In this document: piece after piece, positions 1-5,969 of the stretch
How positions within the stretch are numbered: the stretch's first letter is position 1
Layout of the letters: each line of letters begins with the position of its first letter
Assembly (NCBI GenBank): GCA_027019205.1
Contig: JALUWZ010000166.1
Location: 1-7,227 of the forward strand
DNA length: 7,227 bases
Reading direction: 5' to 3'
DNA from: Emcibacter sp.
Lineage (GTDB): Bacteria; Pseudomonadota; Alphaproteobacteria; Sphingomonadales; Emcibacteraceae
Position numbers and translations under genes: made by a program
The notes under the pieces: generated by a model
What the model saw: only the letters and a program-made list of their open reading frames with translations
Database searches by the model: none
Told to the model about the DNA's origin: nothing

Positions 1-1
1 T

Positions 2-1006
2 GTCGGCAAGGAAACCATCGCTCTCAACCTGAAAGACCCGGCGGGCCGGGCAGCATTGCATCAGATCATCCGTGAACTGGACATTGATATTTTCTGCTGC
101 AATACCCTGCCCGGACGCTACGAACAAATGGGTATTGATTATGAAACCCTAAGCGCGATCAAGCCCGATCTGATCTGGGCCGGGATTTCCGCCATGGGGC
201 CGGACTATCCCGATGTGCCGGGTTATGATCCGGCGATACAGGCAATGTCGGGCTTTATGGAAGTCACCGGACAGGAGGACGGCCCGCCGACCCTGTCCGG
301 GGTGCCGCTGATTGACCTCAAGGCCGGGGACGAGGTCTATGCCGGTGTCATGCTCGGTCTGGCCGAACGGGCCGAAAGCGGACGCGGCAAACGGATTGAT
401 GTGTCGATGCTGCAGGCGGCGGCAAGCTGGCTGATTACGACCCTGCCGCTGCTGGATTTTGACTGTGATAAATCGGAAATCACCCGGGCCGGCAATGAAC
501 ACCGTAAATTCATTCCGACCAATGCCTATCCGACCAAAGACGGTTTTGTCTATGTCGCCATCGGTAATGATATTCAGTGGCAGCGCATGACGGAAATCGC
601 AAAATTTACCTCACTCGCCAACGAGGTCCGCAAAACCAACGAAGGGCGCCACCGGGAACGGCAGTCGCTCTATAAGGATATTGGCGCCCTGACGTCACAA
701 TATAGCACCGATGAGCTGGTCAGGGATTTTATGGCGGCGACCATTCCCCATGCGCGGATCAATGATATTCCGGCGGTGGCACAGCTTCCGGCTCTCGGGA
801 ACAAGCTTACCACCACCCGGCTTCCGGACGGAAAAGAGATTCATATGCAGCCAATGGCGGTGGATGTTGAGGGCGCGGTAACGGACCTCTCCTTTCCGCC
901 GGGATACGGGGCGGATACGGCGCGGGTTCTGGCCGAGGCCGGATTTAATGCCGGACAATGCGACGCTTTGAGCCAGAGCGGGGCGATATATTGTGCTTCT
1001 GAATAG
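2..1006 (+). CDS. Class III CoA-transferase (CaiB/BaiF family), 5'-truncated by window edge
   Basis: Family III CoA-transferases move CoA from one acyl-CoA to a free carboxylic acid in the cytoplasm, through a catalytic Asp that forms a mixed anhydride and then a thioester. The reading frame is open from base 2, and the visible 334 codons begin with VGKETIALNLKDPAGR, a typical stretch near the family's N-terminus; roughly 65 to 70 residues should lie upstream, since the family is usually about 400 residues. The likely catalytic Asp is D105 of the visible part (bases 314-316), in the motif GVPLIDLKAG. The GRGKRIDVSMLQAA segment and the C-terminal GADTARVLAEAGF stretch are also typical. TTG at 56 is an internal codon, not the start. 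It is first of the visible plus-strand operon, 14 bases before the acyl-CoA synthetase. Family is secure; acyl donor and acceptor are unknown. Confidence 0.93.
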   Translation, partial: VGKETIALNLKDPAGRAALHQIIRELDIDIFCCNTLPGRYEQMGIDYETLSAIKPDLIWAGISAMGPDYPDVPGYDPAIQAMSGFMEVTGQEDGPPTLSGVPLIDLKAGDEVYAGVMLGLAERAESGRGKRIDVSMLQAAASWLITTLPLLDFDCDKSEITRAGNEHRKFIPTNAYPTKDGFVYVAIGNDIQWQRMTEIAKFTSLANEVRKTNEGRHRERQSLYKDIGALTSQYSTDELVRDFMAATIPHARINDIPAVAQLPALGNKLTTTRLPDGKEIHMQPMAVDVEGAVTDLSFPPGYGADTARVLAEAGFNAGQCDALSQSGAIYCASE

Positions 1007-1020
1007 GGAAGGGTCAAGTC

Positions 1021-2529
1021 ATGACAGTAGCAAACTGGGTTGAAAAATGGGCCTTGATTTGTCCGGAAAAGACCGCCATCCGTTATGAGGGCGAAGATAT
1101 CAGTTACCGTGATTTTTCCGACCGGATAAACAACACCGCCGCCATGCTGGAGCATTCCGCTGGTCTGAAACGGGGTGACCGGGTGGTTTATCTGGGCCAG
1201 AATCATCCTGTGATGCTCTATCTGTTATTTGCCTGTGCGCGCAGGGGCATGATTTTTGTGCCGCTCAACTGGCGGCTCGCGCCGAGCGAACATCTGCATA
1301 TGCTGGAAAATTGCGGCGCGGCGGCGCTGGTGGTTGACGAACCCTATCAGGCCCGGTGCGCCCCGCTCAGGGAAAAGCTGCCCGGTTGCCTGTTTATCGC
1401 GAAAGACGGGCAAGCCGGTCCCGGCTGGCAAAGTCTGGACCGGATGCTGGCGGAGTCAAAGGGACAGGACAGTCTGCCTTCTGTTGATCTTGCGGCCCCG
1501 TTGCTGCTGGTCTTTACATCGGGCACCACGGGTTATCCCAAGGGGGCGGTGCTGAGCCATGCAGCGCTCGAAACCAATGCGCTCAACAGCATCCATATGC
1601 ATGACATGACATTTGAAGATGTGATTCTGACCATCCTGCCGATGTTTCATGTCGGCGGCCTGAATATTCAGACCACGGCGGCTTTTTCGGTCGGGGCGAC
1701 GGTTGTCCTGCACCGGAATTTTGACGCGGGCGCGACCCTGGACGCGATAAGCCGCGACCAGCCCACACTGACCATCCTGTTGCCGGCTCATATGAGGCCA
1801 TTGCAGGAACATCCCGCATGGGAAAAGACCGATTTTTCCAGTTTGCGCAGTGTCAGCACCGGGTCCTGCGTGGTGCCGGACGCGATGACCGCCCTGTGGC
1901 ATGGCCTGAAAATCCCGCTGCTTCAGGTTTACGGATCAAGCGAAACCAGCCCGATTGCCATTCATCAACGGGCGGAGGATGCCTTTGACACCGAAGGCTC
2001 AATCGGCTTTCCGGCGAAACATTGTGCGGTCCGGATTATTGATGAGGAGGGGTGTGACTGTCCGGGGGAACAGGCCGGAGAGATATTGATCAGGGGACAG
2101 AATATCATCAGCCGTTACTGGAATGATCCCGAAGGCACGGAAAAAGCCCTGAAGGATGGCTGGTTTCATACCGGGGATGTTGGCTATCGGGACAGCCGGG
2201 GCTGCTATTATTTTGTTGATCGTAAAAAGGACATGATCATATCCGGCGGCGAAAATATCTATCCGGCGGAACTGGAAATGGTCATGGGTCATCATCCGGA
2301 TATTCTTGAAGTTGCGGTGGTGGGCCGACCTGATGCGCGCTGGGGCGAGGTGGTGGTGGCCTTCATCGTGCCGCGTCCGGACTGCATATTATCTGCGGAG
2401 GCCATTCTGGACTGGCTCGGCGACCGGCTCGGGCGCTACAAGCATCCGCGCGATTTTCATTTTATTGATGAGATGCCGCGCAATGAAATGCGTAAAATTC
2501 AGAAACATGTCCTCAGAGACATGGCCTGA
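1021..2529 (+). CDS. AMP-forming acyl-CoA synthetase (ANL superfamily)
   Basis: This enzyme activates a carboxylic acid with ATP to an acyl-adenylate and then to acyl-CoA, in the cytoplasm. The 502-residue protein is full length for a short- or medium-chain or aromatic-acid CoA ligase. Motifs seen in order: phosphate loop FTSGTTGYPKG at 165-175, YGSSETSP at 304-311, HTGD at 383-386 with the ribose-binding Asp D386, DRKKDMIISGGENIYP at about 400-415 (hinge region and CoA-binding turn), and the C-terminal catalytic lysine K492 in PRNEMRKIQK. The Gly that normally precedes this Lys is Arg here. The ATG is preceded by GGGAAGGG at 1006-1013, a strong ribosome site overlapping the stop of the upstream CoA-transferase, so the two are probably co-transcribed and coupled. 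The acyl substrate is not predictable; fatty, cinnamate-like or carnitine-type acids are all possible. The 3' end overlaps a short tandem repeat. Confidence 0.95.
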   Translation: MTVANWVEKWALICPEKTAIRYEGEDISYRDFSDRINNTAAMLEHSAGLKRGDRVVYLGQNHPVMLYLLFACARRGMIFVPLNWRLAPSEHLHMLENCGAAALVVDEPYQARCAPLREKLPGCLFIAKDGQAGPGWQSLDRMLAESKGQDSLPSVDLAAPLLLVFTSGTTGYPKGAVLSHAALETNALNSIHMHDMTFEDVILTILPMFHVGGLNIQTTAAFSVGATVVLHRNFDAGATLDAISRDQPTLTILLPAHMRPLQEHPAWEKTDFSSLRSVSTGSCVVPDAMTALWHGLKIPLLQVYGSSETSPIAIHQRAEDAFDTEGSIGFPAKHCAVRIIDEEGCDCPGEQAGEILIRGQNIISRYWNDPEGTEKALKDGWFHTGDVGYRDSRGCYYFVDRKKDMIISGGENIYPAELEMVMGHHPDILEVAVVGRPDARWGEVVVAFIVPRPDCILSAEAILDWLGDRLGRYKHPRDFHFIDEMPRNEMRKIQKHVLRDMA

Positions 2530-2543
2530 GAGACATGGCTTGA
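2511..2543 (+). repeat. 14-base tandem duplication over the synthetase stop codon
   Basis: GAGACATGGCCTGA (2516-2529) is followed immediately by GAGACATGGCTTGA (2530-2543), with one mismatch. The 14-base periodicity extends back to 2511 with one more mismatch (2514 against 2528). Each copy contains ATG-GCY-TGA: the first is the real end (Met-Ala-stop) of the acyl-CoA synthetase, the second a stray two-codon reading frame in another frame. CTCAG (2512-2516) and CTGAG (2526-2530) can also pair as a weak 5-base stem. Confidence 0.85.
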
Positions 2544-2574
2544 TTTTTCCAGCCAATTCCCTACCCTGTGGCGC

Positions 2575-3399
2575 ATGGAGTTTGTCGAGACATATTTACC
2601 GTTGATTTTGCTGATGCTGGCGAGCGGTCTGATTGGCGGGCTGCTGGCGGGTCTGATGGGCATTGGTGGCGGGATTGTCATTGTGCCGGTGCTGGATTTT
2701 GCCCTCGGTTTTGTTGGTGTTGATCCGGATGTGCGGATGCATGTGGCGGTTGCAACCTCGCTCGCGACCATCATTCCGACATCGATTTCATCATCGCGGG
2801 CCCATTTTCGCCGGGGCGCGGTTGATTTTTCACTGGTAAAGAAATGGGGACCGGCAATATTTCTCGGGGCGGCTTTGGGCAGCTGGATTGCCGCCCGGGT
2901 CGATGGTTCGGGCCTTGCGGCGGTCTTTGCCATTGTCGCGCTGTTTGTCGCGGTAAAAATGATTCTGCCGCTGGAGAAAAGCAGACTGGCGGAACAGGTG
3001 CCCGGGGGGGTTGCCGGGGTGGTTCCTCCGGGAATTATCGGCATCATTTCCGCCCTGATGGGCATTGGCGGCGGCGCGTTGAGTGTCACGACCCTTACCC
3101 TGTTCAATGTGCCGATACACCGGGCGGTCGGAAGTTCGGCCTTTTTCGGTTTGCTGATTGCGGTTCCCGGCACTATTGGTTTTATGCTGACCGGGCAGGG
3201 CCACGCGTTGTTGCCGCCGGGCAGTGTCGGATTCGTTAATGTGATCGGCTTTGCGGTCCTGTCTCCGGCGACCTTTCTGGCGGCGCCGCTTGGGGCCAGA
3301 ATTGCCCATGCCCTGAGCCAGAGACAGCTCAGCATGACATTCGGGTCTTTTTTGATGATTGTTGCCGCCCGGATGCTGTATCGTGCATTTATATCGTGA
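2575..3399 (+). CDS. TSUP family membrane transporter (TauE/SafE type)
   Basis: The 274-residue protein is very hydrophobic and matches the TSUP family, inner-membrane permeases of about 8 helices whose known members export sulfite, sulfonates or related anions, or import thiosulfate. The internal two-fold repeat is plain: LMGIGGG occurs at residues 27-33 and again at 161-167, each inside a glycine-rich helix at the start of a half. Likely membrane segments lie near 6-24, 25-45, 55-75, 90-108, 112-132, 147-172, 177-195, 217-240 and 255-272; exact number is uncertain. ATG 2575 is the first start after the synthetase stop, which lies in the same frame; no convincing Shine-Dalgarno precedes it, so translation may depend on coupling. 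An in-frame ATG at 2614 would cut into the first hydrophobic segment. Its place between acid-activation and hydroxy-acid oxidation genes suggests transport of the pathway's substrate or an anionic product, but substrate is unknown. Confidence 0.9.
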   Translation: MEFVETYLPLILLMLASGLIGGLLAGLMGIGGGIVIVPVLDFALGFVGVDPDVRMHVAVATSLATIIPTSISSSRAHFRRGAVDFSLVKKWGPAIFLGAALGSWIAARVDGSGLAAVFAIVALFVAVKMILPLEKSRLAEQVPGGVAGVVPPGIIGIISALMGIGGGALSVTTLTLFNVPIHRAVGSSAFFGLLIAVPGTIGFMLTGQGHALLPPGSVGFVNVIGFAVLSPATFLAAPLGARIAHALSQRQLSMTFGSFLMIVAARMLYRAFIS

Positions 3400-3410
3400 A
3401 GGAGGGAGGG
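3400..3410 (+). promoter_or_regulatory. Strong Shine-Dalgarno that fixes the hydroxy-acid dehydrogenase start
   Basis: AGGAGGGAGGG lies just after the TSUP stop codon (TGA 3397-3399) and 6 bases before GTG 3417. The alternative in-frame GTG at 3396 lies upstream of this site and would be translated through it. Confidence 0.8.
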
Positions 3411-3416
3411 TTCCGG

Positions 3417-4553
3417 GTGAAATCCTGTTATAATATCGAAGATTTCCGCGCCGTGGCCCGCAGACGGCTGCCACGGATGATATTTGACTATCTTGACGGC
3501 GGGTCCGATGATGAGGTAACGCTCCGGGCCAACCGGACCGGGTTTGGCAAATATCAGCTGATGCCCCGGGTGCTGCGCGATGTGGAAAATATCGATCTAG
3601 CGACCACGGTTCTGGGGCAGGAAGTTGATCTGCCGCTACTGATTTCGCCGACCGGCCAGACCCGGATGTTTCATCATGGCGGGGAAATGGCGGTGGCGCG
3701 GGCGGCGGCCCGGGCCGGGACTATTTACAGCCTGTCCTCGGTGTCCAGCACGTCGATTGAGGATACGGCGGCGGCAAGCCCTGACCCCAAATGGTTCCAG
3801 ATTTATGTCTGGCGTGACCGGGGGGTGACGAAAGAATTTATCGCCCGCTGCCGGGACAGCGGCTATCACGCGCTGTGTCTGACGGTGGATCTGTCAACCC
3901 ATGGCAACCGTGAACGTGACCTGCGCAATCGCCTGAGTTTCCCGGCGACCCTTAATCTGAAAACGGTAACAGATGTGTTGCGTCATCCACGCTGGCTCTA
4001 TCATTATCTGACCGGGTCCAGAATTGAAATTGCCAATGTGGTGAATTCACCCCGGGTGCAGCTGCCTGACAGCGGCAATCTGATGGAGTATGTTGCCAGC
4101 CAGTTTGATCCGACGGTGACCTGGGAGGATGCCGCCTGGATGATTGACCAGTGGGGTGGCCCGTTTCTGATCAAGGGAATTACCAGCCCCGAAGATGCGC
4201 GGCGTGCCGTTGACATCGGTGCGAGTGGCATCATCATTTCCAATCATGGCGGGCGTCAGCTCGACACCTCCCCGCCGGCGATTGAGATGCTGCCGGAAAT
4301 TGTCCGGGCAGTGGCGGGCCGGGCGGAAATTCTGATTGATGGCGGGGTGCGGCGCGGAACGGATGTGATCAAGGCGCTGGCGCTCGGCGCGCAAGCGGTG
4401 ATGATTGGCCGGCCTTATCTTTATGCGCTGGCCGCTGGGGGAGAAGCCGGGGTTGAGCGGATGTTTGATCTGTTCCGGGCCGAGATTACCCGTGATATGG
4501 CCCTGCTGGGCTGCCCGAAAATTTCCGATATAACGGCGGAATATATCCGCTGA
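3417..4553 (+). CDS. FMN-dependent alpha-hydroxy-acid dehydrogenase ((S)-mandelate/L-lactate dehydrogenase-like)
   Basis: This family oxidises an L-2-hydroxy acid to the 2-oxo acid by hydride transfer to FMN in a TIM barrel. With the GTG start at 3417 the protein has 378 residues, beginning MKSCYNIEDFRAVARRRLP, the usual N-terminus. Catalytic and FMN residues are in place: Y25 (FDYLDGG), Y130 (FQIYVWRD), D158 (VDLSTHG), K253 (LIKGI), the active pair H277 and R280 in SNHGGRQLD, and the FMN phosphate site DGGVRRGTD followed by IGRPYLY. The segment after HGNRERDLRN, including HPRWLYHY, resembles the insertion that anchors (S)-mandelate dehydrogenase to the membrane, which favours a quinone-linked membrane-associated dehydrogenase over a soluble oxidase. 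Last gene of the plus-strand operon, 17 bases after the transporter; its stop abuts the stop of the convergent hydrolase. Substrate (lactate, mandelate, longer 2-hydroxy acid) is not determined. Confidence 0.94.
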   Translation: MKSCYNIEDFRAVARRRLPRMIFDYLDGGSDDEVTLRANRTGFGKYQLMPRVLRDVENIDLATTVLGQEVDLPLLISPTGQTRMFHHGGEMAVARAAARAGTIYSLSSVSSTSIEDTAAASPDPKWFQIYVWRDRGVTKEFIARCRDSGYHALCLTVDLSTHGNRERDLRNRLSFPATLNLKTVTDVLRHPRWLYHYLTGSRIEIANVVNSPRVQLPDSGNLMEYVASQFDPTVTWEDAAWMIDQWGGPFLIKGITSPEDARRAVDIGASGIIISNHGGRQLDTSPPAIEMLPEIVRAVAGRAEILIDGGVRRGTDVIKALALGAQAVMIGRPYLYALAAGGEAGVERMFDLFRAEITRDMALLGCPKISDITAEYIR

Positions 4554-5390
4554 TTATTTCTTCAGGAAACGCAGAATAACCTCCTGAAGCGGCTTTTCAT
4601 GCAGCAGGTTGACATGACCGCCGCTGCGGTTATGGACGACGCATTTCGGCCCCTGATGCTGCATCCTTTCAACCTCGTGATCGGCAATAATGGATTTTTT
4701 GCCACGGATCAACAGGGTCGGGGCCGTGATAGCGTTATAATGATGCCACAGATCAAAATCCTCGCCGTGCAGGCTGAACTGATTGGCCAGCGCCGGGTCA
4801 TTCTGAAAGGTAACCTCGCCGTCGTCCGTATGTCTGCTCCAGTCTTCAGCCAGACGGTGCCATCTTTTATCATCCAGCACAAGGCCGCCCCTCGACAGGG
4901 TTTTTCGGAGATAGGATTCGAACCCGGCAAAACTGTCAAAGCGCGGCGGATCGGCAATATTTTTCATCGCTGCCTGACGCAGCCATTCGGGAAAACCGGG
5001 ACCGACATCATCCAGCACAAGATGGGTGATCGGGCATTCGGTCATAATATCGGCAAGCTTGATGCCAAGCCCGCCGCCCTTGGAGGCACCGATCCAGCGG
5101 ACGGAGCGGACCCCGAGCTGACGCAGCAGATCGCGGGCCATGGCGGCGTAGGCGGCAAGTCCCGGATCATTCTTTTTATCATGGGTCCAGTCGGACAGGC
5201 CGCAGCCGATGGAATCCGGGCAGATCACATGATACTCCCGCGAGAGCCGGGCGGCCAGCTCCTCATGGTCGTGACAGGTGCCGGTGACGCCATGCCAGAT
5301 AACCACCGTTTCCCGGTCCGGATCACCCCATTCGAGAAAGTGGATCTGCCGGTTCTGACATATCAGAAAACGCGATAGGGGCTGGGACAT
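4554..5390 (-). CDS. Alpha/beta-fold hydrolase, atypical catalytic acid
   Basis: Alpha/beta hydrolases cleave esters, thioesters, C-C or other bonds with a Ser-His-acid triad. The 278-residue protein has no signal peptide, so it is probably cytoplasmic. Visible elements: oxyanion-hole strand WHGVTGT at 32-38, PDSIGCGLSDW at 58-68, nucleophile elbow GASKGG with S103, LDDVGP at 126-131, and the histidine H259 in SGGHVNLLHEKP. The acid normally follows strand 7 in a form like RGxxSD; here it reads RGKKSIIAD, with Ile234 where Asp is expected. D237, D128 or D127 may supply the acid. It starts 21 bases after the marR stop and is probably co-transcribed with it, although no clear Shine-Dalgarno is visible. 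The stop is flush with that of the convergent dehydrogenase. Likely role is release or cleavage of a pathway substrate; the substrate cannot be named. Confidence 0.9.
   Translation of the reverse strand: MSQPLSRFLICQNRQIHFLEWGDPDRETVVIWHGVTGTCHDHEELAARLSREYHVICPDSIGCGLSDWTHDKKNDPGLAAYAAMARDLLRQLGVRSVRWIGASKGGGLGIKLADIMTECPITHLVLDDVGPGFPEWLRQAAMKNIADPPRFDSFAGFESYLRKTLSRGGLVLDDKRWHRLAEDWSRHTDDGEVTFQNDPALANQFSLHGEDFDLWHHYNAITAPTLLIRGKKSIIADHEVERMQHQGPKCVVHNRSGGHVNLLHEKPLQEVILRFLKK
4560..4589. other. 8-base perfect inverted repeat near the convergent gene ends
   Basis: CTTCAGGA (4560-4567) and TCCTGAAG (4582-4589) form a perfect 8-base stem with a 14-base loop, just past the tail-to-tail junction and inside the last codons of the hydrolase. 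On the plus strand it is followed by CGGCTTTT, only four T's, and on the minus strand by AAATAATC. It could be a weak terminator for the plus-strand operon, or chance in coding sequence. Confidence 0.3.
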
Positions 5391-5411
5391 ATTTATGGTG
5401 ACTTGTTCTGT

Positions 5412-5897
5412 TTATTGACCGGGACGTTTTTGTATATTTTCCAGCATGCGGTTCAACAGGTCGAGAAGCTGCCTGCGGTCACTGTCGGAAAATCCCTTCA
5501 GCGCCACATCCTCGCGCGAGAAGGCCGGAATCGAGGCCTTGTGAAAGGTCTCCCGCCCCTTTTCCGTCAGATGGACCAATACGTAGCGGTTATCCTTTTT
5601 CCTGAGCTTGCGCAAGACAAGCTTTTCCTTTTCCATGGAATCCACCACCCGGCTGACCGAGGATTGTTCCATCATCGTAAAGACACATAATTCGCCCATG
5701 CTGCGGCCATCGCGGGCATAGAGCGCACACAGCACCCGCCAGCGCGAAACATTGATTTTCAGTGGCCGCAGCCGGTCCTGCAAATCCATATTCATCCGGT
5801 TGGTAATCCGGTACATGACATAGGGGATAAAATCATCCAGAAAGGCTTCATTATTGCCGGAAATATTATCTATGGCTATCTTTTTAGGCACAATCAT
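5412..5897 (-). CDS. MarR-family winged-helix transcriptional regulator
   Basis: MarR proteins are dimeric DNA-binding regulators, usually repressors relieved by phenolic or other small acids or by their CoA thioesters. The 161-residue protein is of normal length. Residues about 20-60 form the first dimerisation helices and helix 2, the helix-turn-helix lies near 63-93 with recognition helix around EQSSVSRVVDSMEKEKL, and the wing at 94-110 carries the conserved Asp and Arg of DNRYVLVHLTEKG (D102, R104). C-terminal helices (about 135-157) complete the dimer interface. ATG 5897 is preceded on the minus strand by AGAGG with a 4-base gap. The gene is divergent from the TetR regulator across 72 bases and lies upstream of the alpha/beta hydrolase, which it probably controls along with itself. 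Sites close to its start suggest autoregulation. Ligand unknown. Confidence 0.93.
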   Translation of the reverse strand: MIVPKKIAIDNISGNNEAFLDDFIPYVMYRITNRMNMDLQDRLRPLKINVSRWRVLCALYARDGRSMGELCVFTMMEQSSVSRVVDSMEKEKLVLRKLRKKDNRYVLVHLTEKGRETFHKASIPAFSREDVALKGFSDSDRRQLLDLLNRMLENIQKRPGQ

Positions 5898-5907
5898 TTA
5901 TCCTCTG

Positions 5908-5928
5908 TTACCCGGTGAATTCATTACC
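5908..5928. promoter_or_regulatory. Candidate operator: TTACC/GGTGA inverted repeats
   Basis: Three related half-sites lie in line: TTACC (5908-5912), GGTGA (5914-5918) and TTACC (5924-5928). They form two overlapping imperfect dyads, TNACC-1-GGTNA and GGTNA-5-TNACC, with the perfect octamer TGAATTCA (5916-5923) inside the second. The block lies over the expected -35 and spacer of the tetR promoter and just downstream of the likely marR start point, so a bound regulator could block both genes. Which of the two regulators binds is not shown by the sequence. Confidence 0.45.
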
Positions 5929-5935
5929 ATCTGTC

Positions 5936-5941
5936 TATAAT
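5936..5941 (+). promoter_or_regulatory. Perfect -10 element (TATAAT) of the tetR promoter
   Basis: TATAAT at 5936-5941 would place the transcription start near 5948 and give a leader of about 22 bases before ATG 5970. No good -35 hexamer lies 16-18 bases upstream (the region reads CCGGTGAA), so the promoter may be weak or need help. On the opposite strand the same bases read TATTAT (5942-5937), a possible -10 for marR. Confidence 0.55.
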
Positions 5942-5956
5942 AGCAGGAAAATAGCA
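5939..5956 (+). repeat. Direct repeat AATAGCA, 11-base period
   Basis: AATAGCA occurs at 5939-5945 and 5950-5956, one helical turn apart, spanning the predicted tetR start point. Two copies on the same DNA face could be a second regulator site; they may also be chance in an A-rich leader. Confidence 0.3.
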
Positions 5957-5969
5957 AAAAGGTCTTAAA

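Noticed and set aside
56..58. TTG as start of the CoA-transferase
   Set aside because: The frame is open to the left edge, and codons before TTG encode conserved family sequence (ETIALNLKDPAGR).
2..2529. Carnitine (cai) operon identity for the transferase and synthetase
   Set aside because: Only the broad enzyme classes match. I cannot distinguish carnitine-specific members by eye, and no caiT-type transporter or caiA-type dehydrogenase is visible.
3004..3010. Run of seven G's as a possible frameshift or phase-variation site
   Set aside because: The transporter frame is intact through it and the run is short; nothing suggests a broken gene or variable repeat.
2499..3335. Long open frame of 278 codons on the minus strand, opposite the transporter
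   Set aside because: Its product is low-complexity, rich in Pro, Thr, Ala and Ser, and matches no family I recognise, while the plus strand encodes a clear TSUP protein. It is explained by GC-rich codon bias.
3396..3416. Upstream GTG start for the hydroxy-acid dehydrogenase overlapping the transporter stop
   Set aside because: It would translate through the strong AGGAGGGAGGG ribosome site and add seven residues not typical of the family. GTG 3417 is spaced properly after that site.
3417..4553. A mandelate degradation locus
   Set aside because: The dehydrogenase resembles (S)-mandelate dehydrogenase, but no benzoylformate decarboxylase, benzaldehyde dehydrogenase or mandelate racemase is present in the window.
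4599..5378. Open frame of 259 codons on the plus strand, opposite the hydrolase
   Set aside because: No recognisable motif and no convincing ribosome site; the minus strand carries clear alpha/beta hydrolase motifs.
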